A stretch of DNA of 64,000 bases from Chloroflexota bacterium (GTDB lineage: Bacteria > Chloroflexota > Dehalococcoidia > Lucifugimonadales > Lucifugimonadaceae): positions 46,397-110,396 of the forward strand of contig JABMNO010000024.1 in the NCBI GenBank assembly GCA_013204555.1, given 5' to 3'. The number at the start of each line of letters is the position of its first letter. Positions within the stretch are counted from its first letter, which is position 1. The position numbers and the translations under genes are program-made. Below are positions 27,932 to 36,261 of this stretch, piece by piece. Below the pieces are notes generated by a model. The model was given only the letters and a program-made list of their open reading frames with translations, did no database searches and was not told where the DNA came from.

Positions 27932-29104
27932 TCATGCCAGATTCGCAGGCCACTCTAGTTCGATGGATGCCTTTTCGATCTCTTCAACGTTCATCTCGAC
28001 TCCCAGGCCAGGTTTGTCTGAAAGCGTGATCTTGCCGTCGTGGAAGTTGAGCGGCTCGGTGACGAACCTGTTGTAGCTGGGTATTGAGCCCATCGAGTGC
28101 TCTAGTCGGTAGAAGTTGGGGAGGCTCATACAGAGTTGCGCTCCGGACACGATCTGCAGCGTCCCCTGAGCATCGTGCGGGCTGAACGGAACGTGGTACG
28201 CCTCTGCCATGTTGGCAATCTTGCGCATCTCTGAGATGCCGCCGGCGAGACAGATGTCCGGCATGATGTAGTCGGCCAGTTTGCTCTCGAATATCTCCAC
28301 GAAATCAAAGCGCGTGAAGAGTCGCTCTCCCACGCTGATTGGCGCAGCCAGATGGTCTCTGACCAGTTTCAACGCTGCGTTGCTCTCAGCGGGTACTGGC
28401 TCTTCAAACCAGCCTATGTTCGACTCCTCAAACAGTCGGTTGCCGAGTCGTATCGCCGTTGGGACATTGAACCTGCCGTGGGCGTCAATGAGTATTTCGT
28501 GGTGAGGGCCAACTACTTCTCGAATGGCCGCGATAATGTCGCATGCATACTCGGTTCCGGCTTCCGAGAGGCCACCACTCATGTAGCCAGCTTCTTGCTC
28601 CGGGAATGGGTCGAGCTTCATGGCCGTGTGACCGGCTGCGAGTACAACGTCTCGGGCGGCCTTAGCGTACTGCTCCGGTGTCTCGCAGCCGTCAAACCAT
28701 CCGTTGGCGTAGAGATCAATATCATCACGCAACTTGCCGCCGAGTAGCTGGTACACCGGTTTGTTCGCCGCCTTGCCGGTGATGTCCCACAGCGCGATAT
28801 CGATGGCGCTCACCGCGGATGACGTGACACCGCGTGCACCTACTGATGTGTATCGACGGAAGAGCTTTTGCCACAGCGGCTCAATGTTGGTGGGGTCCTC
28901 GCCAATCAAGGCATCACGAGCAGCCAGAACTCCCAGGCCGATCAACTCAGATCCGTGGTGAGGGAACGAGCTGCCCTCACCCCATCCGGTGATTCCTTCG
29001 TCCGTATCGATACGGACGAACATCCAGCGGAGTGGTTTCGTCTCTCCAGCCCACGTCCACGTGAGCGGCTCGACTATATAGGCACGTACGTCTGTGATTT
29101 TCAT
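27932..29104 (-). CDS. Enolase-superfamily protein, galactonate dehydratase-like (paralogue 4)
   Basis: A 390-residue MR_MLE protein and tandem duplicate of its downstream neighbour. Asp207, His209 and Arg211 are in DAHGRF; Glu234, Glu260 and His310 are in the same positions as in paralogue 3. The most variable part is around residues 163-190 (PFPEQEAGYMSGGLSEAG here), just after barrel strand 1, and the loop near 15-25. These could tune substrate choice. Probably the first gene of a two-gene operon; the 70-base gap upstream separates it from the APH-like gene reading the same way. Confidence 0.9.
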   Translation of the reverse strand: MKITDVRAYIVEPLTWTWAGETKPLRWMFVRIDTDEGITGWGEGSSFPHHGSELIGLGVLAARDALIGEDPTNIEPLWQKLFRRYTSVGARGVTSSAVSAIDIALWDITGKAANKPVYQLLGGKLRDDIDLYANGWFDGCETPEQYAKAARDVVLAAGHTAMKLDPFPEQEAGYMSGGLSEAGTEYACDIIAAIREVVGPHHEILIDAHGRFNVPTAIRLGNRLFEESNIGWFEEPVPAESNAALKLVRDHLAAPISVGERLFTRFDFVEIFESKLADYIMPDICLAGGISEMRKIANMAEAYHVPFSPHDAQGTLQIVSGAQLCMSLPNFYRLEHSMGSIPSYNRFVTEPLNFHDGKITLSDKPGLGVEMNVEEIEKASIELEWPANLA

Positions 29105-29174
29105 CTGAGGGACTTTCGGGGATAGTCAAGGGCTAGTCGAGCGGGAGTCTAGCAGAGTAGGTGAGTGAGCCGGG

Positions 29175-29996
29175 TCAGGCCCTGAGCCACTCCAGCAGGC
29201 CGCCATCAAGGATGTTCTGCAGGAACACCTCCTGGTCATCATTCCAGCCCCACTGGCCTATCTTTCGGAGGCGGTACGAGAGGTCAAGCCCGGCGACTTT
29301 CAGCGCCGCCTCATGTTCGTCGTGGCCCACCGAGGCATCCTCAACCAGGCCGATAATCAGCGACCGTTCGAGGGGCGCCCCATAGAAGCCTTCGTTCTCT
29401 TCCTCCACGAATAGCCATGGATGGCGCCAGTAGCGGAGCGGTGTGTCTAGCTCGGTTATCGGCTCGGCAGCGACTGTGTGGCCGAAGTCGAGGACGCCCG
29501 TGATGATGCCGTGGGCGTCTACGAGAAGGTTCCCGGGCCAAAAGTCCCGATGTACCAAAACGGGTGCCTGCCGCACGGGCAGATTTTGGACCTGCGACAT
29601 TAGATGCGTTACCGGCTCTATGTATCGGGTCGGGAGGAAGGGGGTTGCTTCGATGAGGGTAATTTGCATGGCCTCATGGGTGGCGAGGTGCTCGGTGGCG
29701 TCGTTGACCGATGCCGGAATCGGAATCTGCCGCCACCGGGCGAGGACATCTCTCATCTGGCTGCAGAACATGGAGCGCTCGTCCGCGCCGAATTTCATCC
29801 ATGCGATGTGTCCCGGAGTTCCGGCAATACGCGCCGTCTCAAGCCACTCGTGACCGCCGACTGTTCCAGACCCAACAACCTCCGGTGCGGTGACATCGCC
29901 CAGCCTGACTCCGGATAGCTCCTGATCAAGAGTAAAACCGCCGCTTCGGTCTTCTGTTGGGTCGATCTTTAGAACGCGCTGGTCCCCAATGAACAC
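29175..29996 (-). CDS. Aminoglycoside phosphotransferase (APH)-fold kinase
   Basis: From GTG 29996 this is a 273-residue APH/choline-kinase-fold protein with the catalytic HRDFWPGNLLVD and the metal-binding LDFGHTVAA. The listed GTG removes the first strands of the N-lobe. In-frame codons upstream encode DVRAFVRSTLGSNAGTGFGYNSW, the expected APH nucleotide-binding start, and stay open for 50 codons back to the arsM stop at 30147. None of these is ATG, GTG or TTG, so the true start must be a rare codon (ATT at 30137 or CTG in the STLGS segment) or translation is coupled to arsM. Substrate is unknown; small-molecule phosphorylation is the family role. Confidence 0.82.
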   Translation of the reverse strand: MFIGDQRVLKIDPTEDRSGGFTLDQELSGVRLGDVTAPEVVGSGTVGGHEWLETARIAGTPGHIAWMKFGADERSMFCSQMRDVLARWRQIPIPASVNDATEHLATHEAMQITLIEATPFLPTRYIEPVTHLMSQVQNLPVRQAPVLVHRDFWPGNLLVDAHGIITGVLDFGHTVAAEPITELDTPLRYWRHPWLFVEEENEGFYGAPLERSLIIGLVEDASVGHDEHEAALKVAGLDLSYRLRKIGQWGWNDDQEVFLQNILDGGLLEWLRA

Positions 29997-30146
29997 CCAG
30001 GAGTTGTAGCCAAAACCCGTGCCTGCGTTCGATCCCAGTGTGGATCGTACGAAGGCACGGACATCATCCGGAACCTCACGTTCCGAATCTGCGTATGCAT
30101 GGCTCGGCTCTGGCGGCGTGATCGGCTCGTCTGGAATTGCCGTCCC

Positions 30147-30986
30147 CTACGCTGGCTTCACTGCCTTGAGCGACAGCGAGTAGACGCTGCCCGCCCAGGT
30201 TGTGCCTTCGCCAGAAGAGAGAGCAACTTCGGAGATGGTTTCTGGGGCCTCGAACCCTGCGTCAACGATCTGCTGCAGGTACTTGTCACGGTCTTCAGCG
30301 CCACCCACACATGAGACCCACTGGGCCGCGTCTTGCACCACCTCAGGCGGCAGGTCACCAATGGTCACCATGTCTGAGATGAAGATACGACCGCCGGGCT
30401 TGAGCACGCGGAAAGCCTCTGCGAAGACGCGTGGCTTGTCGGGCACAAGGGCCAATACGCAGTTTGAGATAACTGCGTCAACCTGCCCGTCTGGAATCGG
30501 GATGGCCTCAATTGGCGCGAGTTTGAATTCGACGTTGTGCGCTTCAAGCTTGCGGGCGTTTTCGCGGGCGAGCTCGACCATCTTGATAGTCATATCTATG
30601 CCGATTACCTTGCCGGTCTCGCCCACCATCTTGGAGGCCAGGAAGCAGTCGATGCCTCCACCAGATCCGAGGTCCACGACAGTTTCGCCGGGCTTCAGGT
30701 CGCTGATGGCGGTTGGATTGCCACAGCCAGCGGATGCGGCGGCGGCTTCAGCGGGGATTGCCGCGATCTCATCGAGATCGTAGAGCCCGTTGGCGGCGGT
30801 GCCGCAACAGTCGTCGGCTGTGGCCTCCGGGCCACAACAGCCCGCTTCGGTGCCGCGGTCGGCCACCTTGGAGTAGTGCTCCTGCACCGCAGCTTTGATC
30901 TGCTCGGTCTCGGTGAGGGGAGGCCGACCCTGGACATCGCCTGACGCGATGGCAGAGTTGAGAGCGTTACGTTCGTCGGTTGTCAT
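30147..30986 (-). CDS. arsM: Arsenite S-adenosylmethionine methyltransferase
   Basis: A 279-residue class I methyltransferase. The SAM-binding motif I is VVDLGSGGGIDCFLAS (about 103-118). Cysteines at 50/51, 60/61, 88, 176 (ISNCVLALVPDK) and 226 (WVSCVGG) match the arsenic-binding pattern of ArsM proteins, with Cys176 and Cys226 as the core catalytic pair. It methylates As(III) to less retained or volatile species. AGGAGA about eight bases upstream of ATG 30986 is a good ribosome site. A PadR-type regulator gene with clustered cysteines lies 32 bases upstream on the same strand, so the two likely form an arsenic-responsive operon. Confidence 0.93.
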   Translation of the reverse strand: MTTDERNALNSAIASGDVQGRPPLTETEQIKAAVQEHYSKVADRGTEAGCCGPEATADDCCGTAANGLYDLDEIAAIPAEAAAASAGCGNPTAISDLKPGETVVDLGSGGGIDCFLASKMVGETGKVIGIDMTIKMVELARENARKLEAHNVEFKLAPIEAIPIPDGQVDAVISNCVLALVPDKPRVFAEAFRVLKPGGRIFISDMVTIGDLPPEVVQDAAQWVSCVGGAEDRDKYLQQIVDAGFEAPETISEVALSSGEGTTWAGSVYSLSLKAVKPA

Positions 30987-31018
30987 TTTCGAATCTCCTG
31001 AGGCGTCTGAGTGTACTG

Positions 31019-31393
31019 CTATCCAATGATTTGCTGAACTGTTCGTTCAAGTGAGGGAAGAACCTTCTGCCAGACCCGCGCACCTGCGGCCAGCGCATCC
31101 TCACCAAGTGGTGTCAGGTGACAGACTTTTCTTGTCCGGCCACCCGTCGACTCCTCTATGCACTCCACGTATCCGCCGGACACCAGTTCCTTGAGTGCGG
31201 GGTAGATCATGGCGTCAGTAGGGTCGCAACAGCCGTCGCAACACTCGGCGATGGAGCGTTTGAGTTCGTAGCCGTGCTTTGGTCCATCATTCAACGACGA
31301 AAGCAAGAAGAACCGGGCAAGAGCGCGTGTGCTAAGTCCGTCCCAGTAGGTTTCGTCTGTGAGGTCTTTGATGTTCGTAAGAGTGGTTGTCAT
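31019..31393 (-). CDS. PadR-family regulator with CCxxCC motif (putative arsenic sensor)
   Basis: A 124-residue winged-helix PadR protein (FFLLSSLNDGPKHGYELKRSI, then AMIYPALKELVSGGYVE, then GRTRKVCHLTPLGEDALAAG). The usual short loop after helix 2 carries Cys51, Cys52, Cys55 and Cys56 (ECCDGCCD), with Cys78 and Cys91 further on. PadR proteins normally sense phenolics or drugs; a thiol cluster next to arsM suggests trivalent arsenic or another soft metal as the effector (inference). The start codon abuts a long inverted repeat that may be its operator. Confidence 0.88.
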   Translation of the reverse strand: MTTTLTNIKDLTDETYWDGLSTRALARFFLLSSLNDGPKHGYELKRSIAECCDGCCDPTDAMIYPALKELVSGGYVECIEESTGGRTRKVCHLTPLGEDALAAGARVWQKVLPSLERTVQQIIG

Positions 31394-31442
31394 ACCTAGC
31401 GTGCTTATATCTAGTGTTCCTATATATAGCTATGCTAGGTAT
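31392..31442. promoter_or_regulatory. Inverted repeat at the padR-arsM promoter, candidate operator
   Basis: ATACCTAGC (31392-31400) and GCTAGGTAT (31434-31442) form a perfect 9-bp inverted repeat spaced by 33 bases, reaching into the regulator's start codon. The AT-rich spacer includes a minus-strand TATAAG at 31409-31404 that could serve as a -10 box, which would make the message nearly leaderless. The position fits autoregulation by the PadR protein. Confidence 0.6.
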
Positions 31443-31487
31443 CATCGCGCCGCAGTGGCGGGCGCGTCAACGGCCTGATGACATCAC

Positions 31488-31510
31488 GGTAGCTGCGGGG
31501 CTTGCCCCGC
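31488..31510 (+). repeat. REP-like element, family A
   Basis: GGTAGCTGCGGGGCTTGCCCCGC contains a GGGGCTTGCCCC palindrome. The first 16 bases recur exactly in reverse orientation at 33027-33042; diverged copies are at 62297-62320 and 62377-62402. Confidence 0.75.
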
Positions 31511-31570
31511 TCTTCTGCAGCCGACATCTATACACACGCTGATCACGCGCTCATCTCATCAGTCTTTCCA

Positions 31571-31618
31571 GGTTCTCCTGAGCTTAGTCGAAGGGTGGAG
31601 GCTGGAATCCAGGCACGC
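31571..31618 (+). repeat. REP-like elements, families B and C (left copy)
   Basis: GGTTCTCCTGAGCTTAGTCGAAGGG (31571-31595; family B) is followed by GGCTGGAATCCAGGCACGC (31600-31618; family C). Inverted counterparts lie at 33001-33026 and 32905-32923 on the other side of panE. Confidence 0.7.
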
Positions 31619-31894
31619 ACATTGGAAGTCAGAAGACGCCCGATGCGAGCTAAAAATCGGTCCGGCAGATATGGCAGGCGCTGCAATCTAGCGTTACGTG
31701 CCTGGGTTCCGGACATCTCCGCAAAGCCTCCGATTCCGGAAAGACGGATAGTGCGATTCGCTAATGACAATGTGCGTCTGAGGGAAGAGCGGGTCATAGA
31801 CCCGCCGCTACCGCGGGTGTAAGTGGTCGACATTGCGGGAGTATGATTTCCGGCGGTGTATTGGGCATCGATTACGGGGATTAAGGATGTGATC

Positions 31895-32821
31895 TTGAGC
31901 AGCAAGTTGAGTGTGGCGGTTGTTGGAGCTGGCGGGACTGGTGGGTATTACGGTGGTGCGCTGGCTAAGGCGGGGCATGAGGTGACGATGATTGCCCGGG
32001 GGCCGCATCTGGCGGCGATCAATGCGAACGGCCTGCAGGTGAATACGGTGCTGATGGGTGATTACCATCTGGACGTTGCGGCGACGGATGACATGGGGTC
32101 GATTGGGTCGGTCGATCTGGTTATTTTCGCGGTGAAGAGCAACGGGACGGATGCCGCTATTACGGCCATGGCGCCGCTGGTTGGAAAAGGCACGATGATC
32201 ATCTCAACCCAGAACGGCATTGATAGCGAACGACTGCTTGCCGAGGCGTTTGGGCCGGACCATATCCTGGGCTGCGCCGCCACTGTGTCGGCGAAGATCT
32301 CCGCGCCGGGCGTGGTGACGCAAGCGGGCGGTCCCGGCACGCTGGAGATTGGCGAGATGGCGGGGGACACGTCGGAGAGGGTTGAAGAGCTGGTGGCGAC
32401 GTGCAGTGACGCGGGGATCGCGGCATCAACGCACGAGAATATCGAGCTTGGGATCTGGCAGAAGTTCACGTTTATATGCGCGCTGAGCGGTATGACGGCG
32501 ATGACGCGAAAGCCGATTGGCGACATCTTTGCTCAGGAGACGACGACTGCGATGTACTTGCTGGTGTTAGAAGAGGTGGCGGCGATTGCCCGGGCTGAGG
32601 GGATTGCGATGCCAGAGAATGCGGCGTCAAACATCTTGAAGACTACGCAGGCGCGTGAGCCGTTCACTATTGGTTCGATGGGGCATGACGTAATCGCAGG
32701 GAATGCGATTGAGATTGGGTTGCTGAACGGGCGTGTGGTTGAGCTGGGTGCCCAACACGGGATTGCAACGCCGGCCAACTTTGCGGTGACGGCGGCGTTG
32801 ATGCCATCGGAAAACGGCTAG
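31895..32821 (+). CDS. panE: 2-dehydropantoate 2-reductase (ketopantoate reductase, ApbA/PanE family)
   Basis: An NADPH-dependent reductase of about 308 residues. The Rossmann motif is VAVVGAGGTGGYYGGALA near the N-terminus. The C-terminal domain has the KFTFICALSGMTAMTRKPIGD region and an ARxxFTIGSMGHDVIAGNAIEIGLLNG segment typical of ApbA/PanE proteins with a catalytic Lys and binding Glu. It may make pantoate for CoA synthesis or, as with many paralogues, reduce another 2-keto acid. TTG 31895 is chosen because AAGGA lies seven bases upstream; GTG 31889 is also possible. The gene is bracketed by inverted repeat elements. Confidence 0.85.
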   Translation: MSSKLSVAVVGAGGTGGYYGGALAKAGHEVTMIARGPHLAAINANGLQVNTVLMGDYHLDVAATDDMGSIGSVDLVIFAVKSNGTDAAITAMAPLVGKGTMIISTQNGIDSERLLAEAFGPDHILGCAATVSAKISAPGVVTQAGGPGTLEIGEMAGDTSERVEELVATCSDAGIAASTHENIELGIWQKFTFICALSGMTAMTRKPIGDIFAQETTTAMYLLVLEEVAAIARAEGIAMPENAASNILKTTQAREPFTIGSMGHDVIAGNAIEIGLLNGRVVELGAQHGIATPANFAVTAALMPSENG

Positions 32822-32904
32822 CGCGCCATCGGTAGATTGCCACGCTGCGTTTGATGCACTCTGATCTCGGTCGCGTATCTGACGTATTTTGATCTCCTAG
32901 GAGG

Positions 32905-32923
32905 GCGTGCCTGGATTCCGGCC
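32905..32923 (-). repeat. REP-like element, family C (right copy)
   Basis: GCGTGCCTGGATTCCGGCC is the reverse complement of the left copy at 31600-31618 with one mismatch in 19 bases. It is followed by CTACGCAGGAAAGACG, as in many dispersed GGATTCCGGCCTGCGC-type repeats. Confidence 0.7.
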
Positions 32924-33000
32924 TACGCAGGAAAGACGCAGCGAAGGTGGCAGTTGGATGGACGGTCGTGGGTGACCTGGCGTTGGCACGTGAAGAGCGG

Positions 33001-33042
33001 GGCCCTTCGACTGGCTCAGGAGAACCAAGCCCCGCAGCTACC
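33001..33042 (-). repeat. REP-like elements, families B and A (right copies, fused)
   Basis: The CCTTCGACTGGCTCAGGAGAACC part (family B) is immediately followed by AAGCCCCGCAGCTACC (family A, an exact 16-base reverse complement of 31488-31503). At the left side of panE the same two units are about 60 bases apart. Confidence 0.75.
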
Positions 33043-33137
33043 TCGCTGACGTGCGCCAGGACGTGGTCGTGGAGACCGTTACACCTTGCTGCGCCTATAA
33101 TCCGGCTATCTCACTTTGAACTTGACACGAGGTTGCC

Positions 33138-35966
33138 GTGGCGCCGAAAAAACCGCTTCTTCTACTGATGGATGGCCATGCGATGGTCTTCCGGGCGTGG
33201 TTCTCGATACCTGAGCGGCTGTCCAACACAGCGGGCGTCGATACGCGCGGTGTTTACGGATTCATGAACACCTTTATCAAGGTGATCAACGACCACAAGC
33301 CATCGCACGTCGTGCTTACGTTCGATCCCAAAGGGCCAACGTTCAGGGATGAGTTGTTCCCGGCATACAAGGCTCAGCGGCCGCCAGCACCGGACGATCT
33401 CCATGCCCAGATTCCCATGTTGAAAGACGTGATGGGAGCGTTTGGCGTTCCGGTGTTTGAGATCCCCAGGTACGAGGCTGATGACGCTATTGGAACGATT
33501 GCGAAGCAGGCCACGGAGCTTGGCATCGACACGCTGATTGTGACGGGCGATGCTGACCAGCTACAGCTTGTGACTCCCAGCGTGAAACTGCTGATGTACA
33601 CCGGCTTCGGAGATACCAAAATTTATGATGAGGCCGCGGTTTTCGAGCGATATGGTGGCCTTGGCCCCGATTCGATCGCCGACCTGAAAGCACTGATGGG
33701 TGATCCGTCCGACAACATTCCGGGGGTTCCAGGCGTTGGTCAGAAGGCGGCGCAGGGCGTGCTGATGGGCCCGCGTCACGTGGAGGCCCTCTACGAGAAC
33801 CTCGATGCCGTTTTGGACACGGGCATTCGTGGTGCTAAGCGGGTGAAGGCGCTGCTGGAGGAGCACCGCGAGGAAGCCTTCCGCGGCAAGGTACTGACCA
33901 CTATCGTGACCGATGTGCCAGGACTGCAGTTCAACCTGGATGAGGCGGAGTTCTGGAAATATGATCGCGAAGAAGTCGTCGCTGAACTCCTGAAACTCGA
34001 CTTCAATACAGTGATCGCCCGCATACCGAAGCTCGCCGACGGCGACGCGAGCGCCAGTACGAGTCCAACTACCCCTACGGCAGCAGCCAATCAGCCCATG
34101 CAGTTGGGATTCGATACGGCAGAACCACCACCTGCGAAACAGGTTGATGGCGACTACGCGACCGTGACTAAAGCATCGCAACTTGCCGATCTCGTAAAGG
34201 AGCTATCGAACGGCAGAGGATTCGCATTCGACACGGAAACCACCGGCACAAACCCTGTTATCTGCGATCTGGTTGGCATTTCTGTCTCGAACGCGGAGGA
34301 CAAGGGCTGGTACATTCCCGTAGGCCACACGGAGGGCGAGCAGCTTCCGATGGCTGATGTGCTGGACGCGCTGCGGCCACTATTTGAGAGTCCAGACATC
34401 CCCAAGTCCGCCCACAACGCGAATTTCGACCTGATGGTGCTCGAAAAGGTCGGCATCCATTGTCAGGGGGTCGATTTCGACACCATGATCGCTGCAGCGT
34501 TGACCGGTCGTCGCCAGATCGGCCTCAAGCCACTTGCTCTTGACCAGTTCCAGGTGGAGATGACGCCCATCAAAGAACTTATCGGCGTCGGCAAGAAGCA
34601 AATCCCAATGTCAGAGGTAGCAGTGGACGCTGCCGCGCCATACGCCGCCGCCGATGCCGACTTCACGTGGCGGCTACGCCAGCGCTTCGAACCCCAGCTT
34701 GATCAACACGGAGCCCGCCACGTATTTGACGATATTGAGATGCCGTTGCTGCCGGTGATCGTGAAGATGCAGCTGAATGGAATGCTGATCGACACCACAG
34801 TGTTGAGCGACATGTCGAACGTCCTTGGCACGGAGATCGCAAACATACTCTCCGATACCGCTGAACTACTCGGTGGACGCGATCTAAATCTGAACTCAAC
34901 GCAGCAACTGGCTGAGATCCTGTTCAATGAATGGGACGTGCCAAAGACTCGTCGGACAAAAACCGGCTACACGTTGGACGCCAACACACTGGAAGGCCTT
35001 CTGGATAAGGAAGACATCCGTCCAGAGGCGCACGAACTGATAGGCAATGTTCTCAAGTACCGCAGCCTGACAAAGCTCAAGTCAACATACGTTGACGCCC
35101 TCCCGCTGTTGGTGGCTCCCGATACAGGCAGAGTCCATACCAGTTTCAACCAGGTTGGCTCGGCCACAGGACGGCTCTCCAGCGCTGATCCCAATGTGCA
35201 GAACATCCCTGTGCGCACGGAACTCGGTCGACAGGTCCGACGCGCGTTCGTAGCCGACTCAACCAACGGCTGGTTGCTACTTGGCGCCGACTATTCGCAG
35301 ATTGAGCTTCGCATCCTTGCGCACATGTCCCAGGAGCCGGGATTGCTGGCTGCATTTCACAGCGGAGAAGATATCCACGCTGCCACGGCCCGTGCAATGT
35401 ACGAGATCGACGATGACGAGGCGGTAACCCCAGACGCTCGGCGAATTGCCAAGGTCCTGAACTTTGGCGTGATCTATGGTCTGGGACCAGTAGGCGTCGC
35501 ACGTCAGACCGATCTGAGCCGGAAGCAGGGTCAGGAGTTCATAGATATGTACTTCACCAAGTATCCGGGCATTCGGGAGTATCTGGAAGGCGTCAAAAAC
35601 GCGGCGAAGCAGAACGGATACGTCGAAACGCTAACCGGACGCCGCCGCCGGCTTCCCGATCTCACCTCCGTCAACCCAGGCCACCGCGCCGCAGCGGAAC
35701 GCATGGCCGTAAACATGCCAATTCAAGGCACGGCTGCGGACATCGTCAAGATCGCCATGATCAACATCGACGAAGAAATGATCCGCCGCAAACTTGAGTC
35801 GCGAATGTCCATCCAGGTACACGACGAACTGATCTTCGAAGTCGCACCGGGCGAGCTAGAAGAGATGACCGGCCTCGCAAACGAGTACATGCCCGGCGCA
35901 ATGGACCTGGACGTCCCCCTCAACATAGAAACCAAGTCCGGCCCAACATGGGGTGATATGGAGTAG
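33138..35966 (+). CDS. polA: DNA polymerase I
   Basis: A 942-residue polymerase with all three domains. The 5'-3' nuclease covers about 1-300 (DGHAMVFRAWF, VTGDADQLQLV, MGDPSDNIPGVPGVG). The 3'-5' exonuclease covers about 345-535 with intact Asp365 and Glu367 (FAFDTETTG), so it is likely to proofread. The polymerase domain covers about 560-942 with palm aspartates Asp718 (DYSQIELR) and Asp896 (VHDELIFE) and the O-helix RRIAKVLNFGVIYG. The linker near 310-335 is Ser/Thr/Pro-rich. Stands alone. GTG start. Confidence 0.97.
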   Translation: MAPKKPLLLLMDGHAMVFRAWFSIPERLSNTAGVDTRGVYGFMNTFIKVINDHKPSHVVLTFDPKGPTFRDELFPAYKAQRPPAPDDLHAQIPMLKDVMGAFGVPVFEIPRYEADDAIGTIAKQATELGIDTLIVTGDADQLQLVTPSVKLLMYTGFGDTKIYDEAAVFERYGGLGPDSIADLKALMGDPSDNIPGVPGVGQKAAQGVLMGPRHVEALYENLDAVLDTGIRGAKRVKALLEEHREEAFRGKVLTTIVTDVPGLQFNLDEAEFWKYDREEVVAELLKLDFNTVIARIPKLADGDASASTSPTTPTAAANQPMQLGFDTAEPPPAKQVDGDYATVTKASQLADLVKELSNGRGFAFDTETTGTNPVICDLVGISVSNAEDKGWYIPVGHTEGEQLPMADVLDALRPLFESPDIPKSAHNANFDLMVLEKVGIHCQGVDFDTMIAAALTGRRQIGLKPLALDQFQVEMTPIKELIGVGKKQIPMSEVAVDAAAPYAAADADFTWRLRQRFEPQLDQHGARHVFDDIEMPLLPVIVKMQLNGMLIDTTVLSDMSNVLGTEIANILSDTAELLGGRDLNLNSTQQLAEILFNEWDVPKTRRTKTGYTLDANTLEGLLDKEDIRPEAHELIGNVLKYRSLTKLKSTYVDALPLLVAPDTGRVHTSFNQVGSATGRLSSADPNVQNIPVRTELGRQVRRAFVADSTNGWLLLGADYSQIELRILAHMSQEPGLLAAFHSGEDIHAATARAMYEIDDDEAVTPDARRIAKVLNFGVIYGLGPVGVARQTDLSRKQGQEFIDMYFTKYPGIREYLEGVKNAAKQNGYVETLTGRRRRLPDLTSVNPGHRAAAERMAVNMPIQGTAADIVKIAMINIDEEMIRRKLESRMSIQVHDELIFEVAPGELEEMTGLANEYMPGAMDLDVPLNIETKSGPTWGDME

Positions 35967-36070
35967 GCGGCTGCGCCGCTGCACATTTTAAGCGAGGGGA
36001 CAAGGAGTTCATCTTCGCGTCATGGATTGAGCAAATCCTCCCTCTGTCCATCGTTTCCGGTTGTGGTCAT

Positions 36071-36108
36071 AACGGCCCTCGGAGCCGAACCTCAGGTCGA
36101 CGATTGAG
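36071..36108. repeat. REP-like element, family D (copy 1)
   Basis: A GCCCTCGGAGCCGAACCTCAGG core is followed by TCGACGATTGAG. It is related to 43592-43630 (CGGCCCGCGGAGCCGGGCCTCAGG, then GTGACGGTTGGAG). It lies in the space between polA and a convergent gene. Confidence 0.55.
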
Positions 36109-36157
36109 ATGGATGCGGTTTCATGCGGTGGCGGCGTTAATTTCGTCTTAAATGCAA

Positions 36158-36180
36158 ACGACGGGCATAGTGCCCGTCGT
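36158..36180. terminator. Perfect hairpin between convergent polA and a membrane protein gene
   Basis: ACGACGGGCA (36158-36167) and TGCCCGTCGT (36171-36180) make a 10-bp perfect stem with a three-base loop. On the minus strand it is followed by a weak T-rich TTTGCATTT; on the plus strand no T run follows. It probably ends transcription of the minus-strand gene, and possibly polA less efficiently. Confidence 0.5.
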
Positions 36181-36261
36181 CTACGGCCGGAACGGGGCCG
36201 CCAGGTGCTTAGTTAGTGAGAGGTCCGTACCTGGCGGGCCTGCGAAATAGGTGGCGTCCGG

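Larger units (their letters stand above)
31443..31888. other. Gene-free stretch with REP-like repeats upstream of panE
   Basis: No reading frame here looks like protein. The stretch holds several palindromic elements: 31488-31510, 31571-31618, a diverged GCCTGGGTTCCGG copy near 31699, and a perfect 7-bp hairpin at 31789-31805 (GCGGGTC/GACCCGC). The last ~60 bases are presumably the panE promoter. Confidence 0.6.
32822..33137. other. Gene-free stretch between panE and polA
   Basis: No convincing frame. It contains the family C element at 32905-32923 and the families B and A elements at 33001-33042, in reverse order and orientation to those left of panE. The final ~90 bases should carry the polA promoter; no clear promoter boxes were identified. 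Confidence 0.6.

Noticed and set aside
31502-31905. Open frames of 106 and 120 codons upstream of panE
   Set aside because: They run through palindromic repeats on both strands, with compositions unlike the neighbours.
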